Below are positions 1 through 7,486 of a DNA stretch of 13,612 bases, piece after piece (the stretch's first letter is position 1; each line of letters starts with the position of its first letter). The translations under genes and the position numbers were made by a program. The notes below the pieces were generated by a model. The model saw nothing but the letters and a program-made list of their open reading frames with translations. It ran no database searches and was not told where the DNA came from. The stretch is from positions 1 to 13,612 of the forward strand of contig JBGTNK010000053.1 of NCBI GenBank assembly GCA_041743125.1, written 5' to 3'. Source of the stretch: Terrimonas_B sp041743125. GTDB lineage: Bacteria; Bacteroidota; Bacteroidia; Chitinophagales; Chitinophagaceae.

Positions 1-1
1 A

Positions 2-3000
2 GGAGGAAATCCTATAGTAGTGGATGTATTAGCAAATGATAATGATCCAAATAATAACATCAACCCGTCTTCATTAGCAATTGCAATTGATCCATCAAAC
101 GGATCCGCCTATATATCTAATAATACAATTGTGTACCTGCCCAATGGCACCTTCCAGGGAAGGGACACGTTGACTTACCAGATTTGTGATTTGACTTCTC
201 CAACTCCTCTTTGCGCTACTGCTCAAGTGTTTTTTAATATAGATCCTCTGATTGTTGATATATGTGCAGATGCAGCAAAAACGCATACCTATTATATTCC
301 TTATCCGGAAAATCAATCCTACACTGCGTTACTTGCTTCCAGTAATAGTGGTATGCCAAGTAATAACATCAGAACGATCATAAGTATCAAAGTTCCCTAT
401 CCGGGAATGACGATTGTATGGGATGAATGGGAGGATGGGTATGAAGCGAATCCATTGAATCCAACACAACCCACAACTAAAGTGTGGGGTGATGGCAATC
501 CCTTTAATGGTATAGTCCCGGGATTTGGCAATGATATTATTCCGGCTGGCGCTAGTATAGTAATGGATAATACGATGAATGCCAATCCAAGAAATCCGGC
601 GACAATTTATTATGACGGAAAAGATAAAATTGTTTCCAGTGGGCAGATAGCTATGACCCAGGTTTCAGGAGAACCATCCCGTATGCCGGTACAGGCCATT
701 AAAACCAATATTACCTCTGTTTATGATTTCGGTCAGTCCTTCACTATTCCTTTGGGTGAAAATTTCAACAGCCGTGATTTCATGTACACCGCATTATTTA
801 TACGGGCTTCGGAAAATAACACAACCGTAAGTATTGATAAAGACAACAACGGATCTTTTGAAACAACAGTAGTTCTTAATGAGGGTGGTTCTTATTTTGT
901 AAATGGAGGTGTATTTGCCGGAGCAACTGTCGCCAGCGATAAGCCGGTAGGTGTAGAATTAAATTCAGGAGGTGTGGATAATTTTTCGATCCGGAATGCA
1001 CCAATTTTCCCAGCCACCTGGTATTCAAATGTCTATTATACTCCTGTACCCACTTCGGATGTGGCGGGTAATAATCCAAAAGATACATCTGTGGTAATGC
1101 TTTATAATAGTTTAAGCCGGCCGATCAGTATTAATTGGTATTCAGGTGCGCCTGCCAGTGGTGTAATAAATATTCCTGCAAAAACTACCGTGCGTTTTCC
1201 GCTGGCTTATTCTGCAACGGCAACATATAAATTTGTAAATCTTACCGGAGAATCTTTTACTGCCATTGAAATTGTGGATTCCTATACACCCGGTGGTGGT
1301 GGTAACGGAGGTATGGAATATGACTGGGCCTTTAACCTGATTGCGGAGGCAAGACTAACCGACTTTGCTACAATTGCCTGGGCACCGGGTTCATTTGATG
1401 GATCAAGAAATGACAACCCAATTTGGGTAACTCCAAGTCAGAATACCACGGTTTATGTAAAATACAATGGAGATGTTTCCAATGGACCAAACACGAGTCC
1501 TTGCGGATTAAAATACAATGTGGCCATTCCGTTAAACGCTCTAAACTATACCAAGATAAAGGACCTTAGCGATAACGATCAAAGCGGTACGGCAATTTAT
1601 ACCTGCGATGGGGCTAAAATCGCTGCAGTTTATGGTGAAGATCCGGCTACTGCTGTACCAGGTTCGCCAAGTTGGGATGTAGGAGCAACTATTCAGCCCT
1701 TTTGTAAGCAGCGGATTGTTATTGCTGCTGATGACTATGCCACTACATTGGTTAGCCAGCCAGTTACGATTACAGTTTTGGATAATGATTTTGGATTCCT
1801 GTGTACTATAGATCCTACTACCGTGGCTACACTTGGTTTATTGCAACCGCGTCACGGTACCACAAGTATTAATGATAACGGAACGATCCTATACAGACCA
1901 GATATAGGCTATTCGGGTTTGGACACCTTTGAGTACCGGGTTTGTTCTAATCCTTCTCCAATAGTGTGTGATATAGGCCTGGTTGTAATCAGAATAAGTA
2001 CTTGCCCCACCAATGGTAACCAAAACATCATTTCAGGCCAGGTATATATTGACAGAAATAATGATGCCGTGAACAATGACGGGGGAGCCGGATTAGCTGG
2101 CGTAAAAGTTTATTTATATAACGATGGTAATTGTAGCGGAACTATAAGCGCAAATGAGCTGACAGATTCAGTTACGGTTGACAGTTCCGGATTTTACCAG
2201 TTCACCAAGTATCCTGAAAAAACGGTATCAGACAATTTTGATAATGGAAGTGGTGGACGGAGTTGTGCCAATGGAACGGACGGTGATACACCATGGTCTT
2301 CCAACTGGACTGATACGGGTGATGGATCAGTGGGATTTTGCCAGGCGGTTTCCAATGCAGATGTAGAGATTACGCAAGACGGTACGTTTGGGTTTGCCCT
2401 GCGTATTAAGGATAATGATGTATCTGCAAGGCGCTCCGTCAACCTGAATGGAGCTACCAAGGCATTCTTAACTTTCTCCTACCGGCGAAAGAGTGCAACG
2501 TTGACTTCAGGAGAAGATATATTTGTGCAAGCCTCTTCAAATGGAACGAGCTTTACAACCATTTACACAATTGCAGGCAACGGAACCACCGATGCAAATT
2601 ATGTTACGATCTATAACCAGGATATTACAGCTTATGCAAACACCAACTCGGCCATCAGGTTTTTAACCAACTCAAGCGTGGATGATGCGGATACTGTTTA
2701 CATAGACAATGTATCCATCATTTTCCTTAAATATCCACAGTGTTATGTTACCAGCGTTGACCTGGTTTCAAAGCCTGCAGATTACAACTTAACCACAGCC
2801 GGGCAGCGGGCAACAACGATTACAAGTGGTGGCACCTGTACTTCACAGTTTGATTTTGGTTTTAGCAAACCGAATGTAACAGTGAGTGGAAGATTGCGAA
2901 ATGATGCGAATGGTTTAACTGATGGTATTGTAAACGGTACCGCAACGGGGGCTCCCGACGGAATTGTGGTTTATGCCTATCTTGTAGATGTATCAGGAAA

Positions 3001-4228
3001 AGTGGCACTTAAAGCTACAGTTAACAGCGCAACAGCAGTTTATTCTTTCCCGCTGGCTGAAATAAACACCAGTTATACGCTTATTCTTTCAACAGTAAAT
3101 GTAGCATTGGGAAGTAACCCTCCTTCCTCCTTAAACGGGCCTTCCACCTGGGTACCTGTGGGGGAAAGGTATGGAACTGGCAATGCGGCTGGCACCGGGG
3201 TAGAAACAGGCGTTCCAAATGCAGCAATTGAAGTCAGAACAGCGTTAACAAACGTAACCAATGTAGATATTGGCATTGAGCGGTTGCCCAACTCTGATAA
3301 TCATATCCGGTCCATTAACCAGCCCAAAGTCGGTCAGTATATTACTCTTAATGGCCAGGGATTGAATCCCCCGGTTCTCAGCGGAACCGATCCTGAAGAT
3401 TGTACAGTTGGTTGTGACCTCACGGGGCGCCAGGTAATAATTGATACGGTACCCAATAATGCAGAGTTGTATTATAACAATGCCCTGGTTTCGAATGGCC
3501 AGTCAATAACAAATTTTAATTCTAATTTATTCCAGGCAAAAATGACTGCAGCCACACTGGGTGACATTTCAATTGCCTTCCGGTATTCTTTTGTTGATGC
3601 TGCGCTGCTGAAGGATCCTACACCTGCTACTTATACATTAATGTGGTTGGTTCCTTTACCAGCTGTGGGACTTAATGTTTCTGCCATGCTCAATGAAAAA
3701 GATAATGTATCTAATGTAAAATGGAGCACACAGTCTGAACAAAATACAAGTTACTTTATTGTAGAGCGTAGTGTGGATAATGTAAATTTTCAAGCGGTGA
3801 GCAGCAAAATACAAGCTGCAGGAAACAGTGAGAGCCGGAGAGATTATGAAACAAAAGATAATGTCAGGAGTCTTCTGCAAAATGATGTTATTTATTACCG
3901 TATTAAACTGTTTGACATAGATGGTAAGATTACCTATAGCAATGTAGTGGCCGTAAGGATATCAAGAAAACCCGGCGTAACCATATGGCCAAATCCCTTC
4001 CAGTCTGCTATTACAATAAGCATAACCAACGAAAAGGAATCTACTATTGATATTAATATAATAGATGTCAACGGAAGGGTATTACGGAGCAGCAGTCAAA
4101 AAGTGCCAAAAGGTATTTCATTGGTTAATATGAATAACCTGGATCGATTGCCAGGGGGTGTTTACCTGGTTGAGATCACCGATAAATTAGCCGGTACTAC
4201 ATTTCAGAAACTGATAAAAAATAAATAA
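2..4228 (+). CDS. Large multidomain T9SS-secreted surface protein (5'-truncated)
   Basis: Partial gene: the frame is open from base 2, and GNPIVVDVLANDND is already inside a domain, so the GTG at 20 is not the true start. Residues counted from that GTG. Residues 1-75 are an Ig/cadherin-like repeat (VLANDND, then GRDTLTYQICD). About 80-568 is a large beta-rich module with WDEWEDGYE, VWGDGNPFNG and IPLGENFNSRDF; I recall it from other bacterial exoproteins but know no function. About 570-660 is a second cadherin-like domain (ITVLDNDFG, GYSGLDTFEYRVC). About 671-951 is an SdrD_B-like domain (ISGQVYIDRNNDAVNNDG) interrupted at about 736-903 by a jelly-roll/MAM-like domain. About 952-1215 are further beta domains. 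The C-terminus (about 1215-1402) has a fibronectin-like segment (VKWSTQSEQNTSYFIVERS) and a T9SS type A sorting domain (IWPNPFQSAITI, GGVYLVEI, lysine-rich end). Presumably exported across the outer membrane and surface-attached or released; adhesion or matrix roles are only inferred. A hairpin follows the stop. Confidence 0.9.
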   Translation, partial: GGNPIVVDVLANDNDPNNNINPSSLAIAIDPSNGSAYISNNTIVYLPNGTFQGRDTLTYQICDLTSPTPLCATAQVFFNIDPLIVDICADAAKTHTYYIPYPENQSYTALLASSNSGMPSNNIRTIISIKVPYPGMTIVWDEWEDGYEANPLNPTQPTTKVWGDGNPFNGIVPGFGNDIIPAGASIVMDNTMNANPRNPATIYYDGKDKIVSSGQIAMTQVSGEPSRMPVQAIKTNITSVYDFGQSFTIPLGENFNSRDFMYTALFIRASENNTTVSIDKDNNGSFETTVVLNEGGSYFVNGGVFAGATVASDKPVGVELNSGGVDNFSIRNAPIFPATWYSNVYYTPVPTSDVAGNNPKDTSVVMLYNSLSRPISINWYSGAPASGVINIPAKTTVRFPLAYSATATYKFVNLTGESFTAIEIVDSYTPGGGGNGGMEYDWAFNLIAEARLTDFATIAWAPGSFDGSRNDNPIWVTPSQNTTVYVKYNGDVSNGPNTSPCGLKYNVAIPLNALNYTKIKDLSDNDQSGTAIYTCDGAKIAAVYGEDPATAVPGSPSWDVGATIQPFCKQRIVIAADDYATTLVSQPVTITVLDNDFGFLCTIDPTTVATLGLLQPRHGTTSINDNGTILYRPDIGYSGLDTFEYRVCSNPSPIVCDIGLVVIRISTCPTNGNQNIISGQVYIDRNNDAVNNDGGAGLAGVKVYLYNDGNCSGTISANELTDSVTVDSSGFYQFTKYPEKTVSDNFDNGSGGRSCANGTDGDTPWSSNWTDTGDGSVGFCQAVSNADVEITQDGTFGFALRIKDNDVSARRSVNLNGATKAFLTFSYRRKSATLTSGEDIFVQASSNGTSFTTIYTIAGNGTTDANYVTIYNQDITAYANTNSAIRFLTNSSVDDADTVYIDNVSIIFLKYPQCYVTSVDLVSKPADYNLTTAGQRATTITSGGTCTSQFDFGFSKPNVTVSGRLRNDANGLTDGIVNGTATGAPDGIVVYAYLVDVSGKVALKATVNSATAVYSFPLAEINTSYTLILSTVNVALGSNPPSSLNGPSTWVPVGERYGTGNAAGTGVETGVPNAAIEVRTALTNVTNVDIGIERLPNSDNHIRSINQPKVGQYITLNGQGLNPPVLSGTDPEDCTVGCDLTGRQVIIDTVPNNAELYYNNALVSNGQSITNFNSNLFQAKMTAATLGDISIAFRYSFVDAALLKDPTPATYTLMWLVPLPAVGLNVSAMLNEKDNVSNVKWSTQSEQNTSYFIVERSVDNVNFQAVSSKIQAAGNSESRRDYETKDNVRSLLQNDVIYYRIKLFDIDGKITYSNVVAVRISRKPGVTIWPNPFQSAITISITNEKESTIDINIIDVNGRVLRSSSQKVPKGISLVNMNNLDRLPGGVYLVEITDKLAGTTFQKLIKNK

Positions 4229-4253
4229 AGGACTTATTCAATTGATATGATAT

Positions 4254-4290
4254 ATAACAAGGCCACGGATAAATTCTGTGGCCTTGTTAT
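4254..4290. terminator. Strong hairpin between convergent genes
   Basis: A perfect 13-bp stem pairs ATAACAAGGCCAC (4254-4266) with GTGGCCTTGTTAT (4278-4290), and the stem can extend inward by a G-T, a G-C and an A-T pair. It lies 25 nt after the stop of the large surface protein and 32 nt after the stop of the opposing minus-strand gene. The downstream T-run is short on both strands, so termination is likely but not textbook; as a symmetric stem it could serve both genes. Confidence 0.75.
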
Positions 4291-4322
4291 TTCTAAGCTA
4301 ATTGCAATTTTGGAAATGACGT

Positions 4323-5447
4323 TTATGTTTTATTTAAATCCATCGCAAACCGGGTAAACCCGGTTTCATTGATCAGGTCTTGTATTATCCGCAACGTAGA
4401 TTTCTTTTTAAGATAATTCGAATCATTTACTGCGATTGAATACAAATGATCATATTTTTTAGAAAGGATATTATCAGGCGAGTGATTGTTTTTGACGGAT
4501 GATTTTTTACTGGTTAGTTCTTTTATAAAGTTATTGGATGGTTTATCAATGAATTTGATAGTATGTATAGTGCCGTGGAAATAGGTGGCCCATTCTTCTG
4601 CTTCCGTTTTTTGATTGGTCAATAATAGTGATTCATAAACCGGTTCGCCAAAATCTGTAAGATTTTGTCCTTTATCAATTCTGGTCAGGTACTGAGCAGC
4701 TTCTGTCCAAATATGATCAATGGGATGATGCTTATAATTGGCGTTGTAAATATTAGCGGCAAAGTATCTTCCCGCAATATGAGGCTGGCATTTGCTGATA
4801 TTGATAGTTGAAATTTCCCTGATATTCCTTTCAATCATTTCAGGGTTATTAGTCAGCCATTCCTTTAAAACCTGCATGGAAAAATAAAATGCCTTTCCTT
4901 CACTGGTATTTTTTGCATGGAGGTAATAAGAAAGACCTTTCCCATAATAAGAGGTTAGCCTGTCCATATTAATTGCCTTTTCATAATAATAATACTGACC
5001 GGTTTGTGTTTTAGCAATTTCTCGTTGAAACTTATCGATCAGGTCAGGATTGCGCTCAAGAAATAGTATGGTTTGTTGAATTATATTATTAAAATTGTCA
5101 TCGTCCGGGTTTGTAATTTTTGTCTGGGTAAATAGGGAAATAATATATTGTAAAATTTCATCTTTTTGAATACTCTGATCAGTGTCTCGTTTTTCGGAAA
5201 AATTTTCTATCTCTTCGGGGGCATTAAATCCGCAATATTTTGATAAAATAAGTAAAGTAGAACGGGAAGCAGTATAATTGGATTTCACCAGGCCAAAAAA
5301 ACGCCGTAGTGTATTAACGTTTACTGTGTAATCTGTTTTTCTATAAATATCTTCTACCAATTGCACACAATCCCGGTAGGAGACGATCTTGCGGCCAAAG
5401 GTTCGTGCCAGTTCATTTTTTAGTGCAGATAATGCTTCTTGTTTCAT
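4323..5447 (-). CDS. Uncharacterised protein with HTH-like N-terminal domain
   Basis: Encodes 374 aa from the ATG at 5447. A TTG 10 codons upstream (5477) is possible but less likely. Residues 1-85 are helical: RDCVQLVEDIYRKT, then NVNTLRRFFGL, then SRSTLLILSKYCGF. This spacing resembles a helix-turn-helix of the XRE type, and I recall the 'TLRRFFGL...STL..L..YCGF' pattern at the N-terminus of many Bacteroidota hypothetical proteins. The remaining ~290 residues look alpha-helical, possibly TPR-like (YYYYEKAI, SYYGKGLSYYLHAKN, AFYFSMQVLKEWL), with no catalytic motif. No signal peptide or membrane segment, so cytoplasmic. It starts 43 nt after the plsX stop on the same strand and may be cotranscribed. 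A role as a DNA-binding regulator is inference; the family function is unknown to me. Confidence 0.8.
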   Translation of the reverse strand: MKQEALSALKNELARTFGRKIVSYRDCVQLVEDIYRKTDYTVNVNTLRRFFGLVKSNYTASRSTLLILSKYCGFNAPEEIENFSEKRDTDQSIQKDEILQYIISLFTQTKITNPDDDNFNNIIQQTILFLERNPDLIDKFQREIAKTQTGQYYYYEKAINMDRLTSYYGKGLSYYLHAKNTSEGKAFYFSMQVLKEWLTNNPEMIERNIREISTINISKCQPHIAGRYFAANIYNANYKHHPIDHIWTEAAQYLTRIDKGQNLTDFGEPVYESLLLTNQKTEAEEWATYFHGTIHTIKFIDKPSNNFIKELTSKKSSVKNNHSPDNILSKKYDHLYSIAVNDSNYLKKKSTLRIIQDLINETGFTRFAMDLNKT

Positions 5448-5490
5448 AGCTTCAGTTGCCCCATAGATTAAAGGCAATCTTCGTAGTCAA

Positions 5491-6429
5491 CTATTGCAAT
5501 TCATCCTTCATCTTTCCCAGCACGTCTTTTTCAATCATTTGCTGGGCTACCATGATCATATTTTTGAAGGCTTTGGCTTTGGATATGCCATGGCCGATAA
5601 TAACCGGTTTCGACACGCCCAGCACGGGAGTGCCTCCGTAATTTTCAAAATTGAATCTTTCGAAATATTCGTGACCAAATTTCTGTCGCTGGCTGATATC
5701 AAATAAAGACTCGGCCATTTTCAGTATGATATTTCCTGTAAACCCTTCACAAACCATTACATCTGCCTTATCAACCAGCAAGTCCCTTCCCTCTATATTG
5801 CCTATGAAATTAATATGCGTATTATTTTTCAAAAGGGGATAGGCTGCTTGTGCAAGAATATTTCCTTTACCTTCTTCCTCACCTACATTGATAAGACCTA
5901 TTCTTGGATTTTCTATTCCTAAAATTAATTGAGCATAAACGGATCCCATTATCGCAAATTGATTGAGGTGCTCCGGTTTGCAATCTGCATTTAATCCCAC
6001 ATCAAGCAATAACCCTGCTGACCCATTTTCTTTAGGGATGATAGTGGATATAGTAGGTCGCAGTACAGCTTCTAATGCTTTTATACTGAATAGAGAACCT
6101 ACCAGCATAGCGCCGGTGTTACCTGCACTGATAAAAGAATCTATTTTACCGGTAGCCAGCAAATGGAAGCCTATTGCAATCGAAGACTTTTGTTTTTCCT
6201 TCAGTGCTTTGGTTGGATGTTCATGCATACCAATAACCTGGTCAGCATGAATAATGGTGAGGCGATCCTTATTAAATTTGGCTCCTACAAGAAAAGGGTC
6301 TATCTGGCTTTTATTGCCGATCAGGAAAAGAGAGGAGGAAGAATTAGACTCATCAACATATTGCATGACACCTTTCACCGCTTCATCCGGTGCAAAGTCC
6401 CCACCCATCATGTCGAGTCCTATATTCAT
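5491..6429 (-). CDS. plsX: Phosphate acyltransferase PlsX
   Basis: Converts acyl-ACP and phosphate to acyl-phosphate, the donor PlsY uses for the first acylation of glycerol-3-phosphate in phospholipid synthesis; a peripheral cytoplasmic enzyme. 312 aa, close to the family's usual 320-340. Recognisable motifs: the N-terminal MNIGLDMMGGDFAPDEAVKG, INVGEEEGKGN, VCEGFTGNIILKMAES, and the C-terminal GGTPVLGVSKPVIIGHG. I chose the ATG at 6429 because the family begins right at this IGLDMMGGD segment; the frame runs upstream to a TTG at 6462, but the extra 11 residues are not family-like. Third gene of the yceD-rpmF-plsX cluster, separated from rpmF by 111 nt that contain a hairpin with a T-tract. 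fabH, often next in this cluster in other bacteria, is not here; the next gene is an HTH-like unknown. Confidence 0.95.
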   Translation of the reverse strand: MNIGLDMMGGDFAPDEAVKGVMQYVDESNSSSSLFLIGNKSQIDPFLVGAKFNKDRLTIIHADQVIGMHEHPTKALKEKQKSSIAIGFHLLATGKIDSFISAGNTGAMLVGSLFSIKALEAVLRPTISTIIPKENGSAGLLLDVGLNADCKPEHLNQFAIMGSVYAQLILGIENPRIGLINVGEEEGKGNILAQAAYPLLKNNTHINFIGNIEGRDLLVDKADVMVCEGFTGNIILKMAESLFDISQRQKFGHEYFERFNFENYGGTPVLGVSKPVIIGHGISKAKAFKNMIMVAQQMIEKDVLGKMKDELQ

Positions 6430-6453
6430 AAGAAAACGTAAAATACTGATTCT

Positions 6454-6506
6454 AAAAAACAAATTCCAAATTCAACCAGGTAATTAACCCAATCAATTTG
6501 GAATTT
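6454..6506 (-). terminator. AT-rich hairpin with T-tract between rpmF and plsX
   Basis: Perfect 12-bp inverted repeat: AAATTCCAAATT (6461-6472) and AATTTGGAATTT (6495-6506), loop 22 nt. Read on the minus strand, the stem is followed by G and six T (6459-6454). On the plus side it is flanked by A and seven T (6508-6514). The geometry fits a weak intrinsic terminator or attenuator after rpmF, but only 2 of 12 pairs are G-C, so partial read-through into plsX or an RNA-processing role is equally possible. Confidence 0.5.
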
Positions 6507-6540
6507 ATTTTTTTCCGGGCAGGAAATCGAAAAGAATCTA

Positions 6541-6732
6541 TTACTTCACCGGGGATTTTTCGGCAACTACTTTACCCTTATAGTAAAGCTTTCCTTCGCT
6601 TACATGAGCACGATGGCGCACATGTGTTTCACCGGTGGTACTGTCGGTAGTTAAGGTAGCAGAAGTCGCTTTATAATGCGTTCTGCGTTTAGCACTTCTT
6701 TGCTGACTATGTCTGCGTTTGGGATTTGGCAT
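6541..6732 (-). CDS. rpmF: 50S ribosomal protein L32
   Basis: Structural protein of the large ribosomal subunit, 63 aa, normal length. The start MPNPKRRHSQQRSAKRRTHY is the hallmark L32 N-terminus, followed by HVRHRAHVSEGKLYYKGKVV, the conserved C-terminal part. There are no cysteines, so it is the zinc-independent form. It begins 29 nt after the yceD stop, so the two are almost certainly cotranscribed from the promoter upstream of yceD. ATG at 6732; there is no clear Shine-Dalgarno, as usual in Bacteroidota. Confidence 0.97.
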   Translation of the reverse strand: MPNPKRRHSQQRSAKRRTHYKATSATLTTDSTTGETHVRHRAHVSEGKLYYKGKVVAEKSPVK

Positions 6733-6761
6733 ATCTCACAATTAAAATCAAAAAATATTAT

Positions 6762-7310
6762 CTAGTTATCAAAATCTTTAAATTTTTCTAACCCCTTCCA
6801 AATGGGGTTTTCTTTCGGTTCTTTCTCTTCAGGTTCCAGCTTTTTCAAAGCCTCCAGCGCCTCTTTATTACAAGCAACCCCGTTTTTGTCATTCAGTCCA
6901 CATACTTTCTGCATGGGGATGCTTAAATTGATAAATTCATAAATCCAGTCTGCCACATCAATATGGCTTTCTCCGCGGCTGATATAATATACATCAGGAT
7001 CATCCTCCTGGTTATTCATTATTTCCGGCTCTTCAGTAATCTTAACCACAATATTGAATTCATCCCATAAATCAAGCATCAACTCATCATTGCAGCGATC
7101 GCAGCTGGCCAGTAAACTGCCCCCAATCTCAAATTTCAATAGCATGAAACTATTCTTCTTATCCAGGGTCAACTTAACATTAGCTTTGCAATTGCTAAAA
7201 TCCTGCTGCAGGAATTGCTCAAAGAACTTATCGGTAATCTCATAATTAAATTCATGGATACCGGGTTTAAGTCCCACAAAAGCTATCTCAAATTCCCGAC
7301 TATAGCCCAT
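6762..7310 (-). CDS. yceD: YceD/DUF177 family protein (23S rRNA accumulation)
   Basis: 182 aa. DUF177/YceD proteins are required for normal 23S rRNA accumulation in E. coli and plants and are typically encoded directly upstream of rpmF, exactly as here. Family signs: a CDRC pair at residues 70-73, a second Cys pair at 137 and 147 (VCGLNDKNGVACN), which together could bind a metal, and the C-terminal NPIWKGLEKFKDF motif. An acidic stretch (about 93-105) lies in between. Cytoplasmic, no signal peptide. ATG at 7310, 32 nt downstream of an exact TAnnTTTG box, so it is the first gene of the yceD-rpmF(-plsX) unit. Sequence divergence from E. coli YceD is large, as is usual in this phylum; the family call rests on motif plus context. 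Confidence 0.87.
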   Translation of the reverse strand: MGYSREFEIAFVGLKPGIHEFNYEITDKFFEQFLQQDFSNCKANVKLTLDKKNSFMLLKFEIGGSLLASCDRCNDELMLDLWDEFNIVVKITEEPEIMNNQEDDPDVYYISRGESHIDVADWIYEFINLSIPMQKVCGLNDKNGVACNKEALEALKKLEPEEKEPKENPIWKGLEKFKDFDN

Positions 7311-7324
7311 GGCTCTACTTTTTA

Positions 7325-7340
7325 TCCCGAAAATTCGGGA
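7325..7340. promoter_or_regulatory. Palindrome at predicted yceD transcription start
   Basis: TCCCGAA (7325-7331) and TTCGGGA (7334-7340) form a perfect 7-bp inverted repeat with a 2-nt centre. It sits 3 nt downstream of the TAnnTTTG box on the minus strand, so it would overlap the expected transcription start, and it ends 14 nt before the yceD ATG. It may be an operator or a 5'-leader hairpin; no cognate regulator can be named. Confidence 0.5.
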
Positions 7341-7342
7341 GG

Positions 7343-7350
7343 CAAAGGTA
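7343..7350 (-). promoter_or_regulatory. Bacteroidota -7 promoter box for yceD-rpmF-plsX
   Basis: Read on the minus strand this is TACCTTTG, an exact match to the Bacteroidota primary-sigma -7 consensus TAnnTTTG. It lies 32 nt before the yceD ATG. No clear TTTG -33 element is seen about 20 nt further upstream, only AT-rich sequence (TTAATTTTAAAGG), so the match rests on the -7 box and position. Confidence 0.55.
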
Positions 7351-7486
7351 AGGGTATTGCCTTTAAAATTAAGCCTGATTTTTAATTATTTTCAACACTA
7401 GTTTCATAATTTAACGGCCTGATTGATAAATACTTTTAAAAAAAGATTATTTGCAACGCTTTCTTTCTCGTTTGTTTGACCGGCTA

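Noticed and set aside
1285..1320. GGT repeat run in the large surface gene as a phase-variable tract
   Set aside because: It is a short, in-frame glycine run (GGGGNGG); a triplet repeat would not shift the frame and it is too short for slippage switching.
2194..2460. Open minus-strand frame within the large surface gene
   Set aside because: It is an antisense shadow of a gene with clear domain content; the translation has no family-like features.
6430..6462. PlsX starting from TTG at 6462
   Set aside because: The family begins at the IGLDMMGGD segment, matching the ATG at 6429; the added 11 residues overlap the hairpin's T-tract region.
7341..7364. GGCAA/TTGCC and AAAGG/CCTTT inverted repeats near the yceD promoter
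   Set aside because: They are overlapping short alternatives and include the -7 box itself; not distinguishable from chance.
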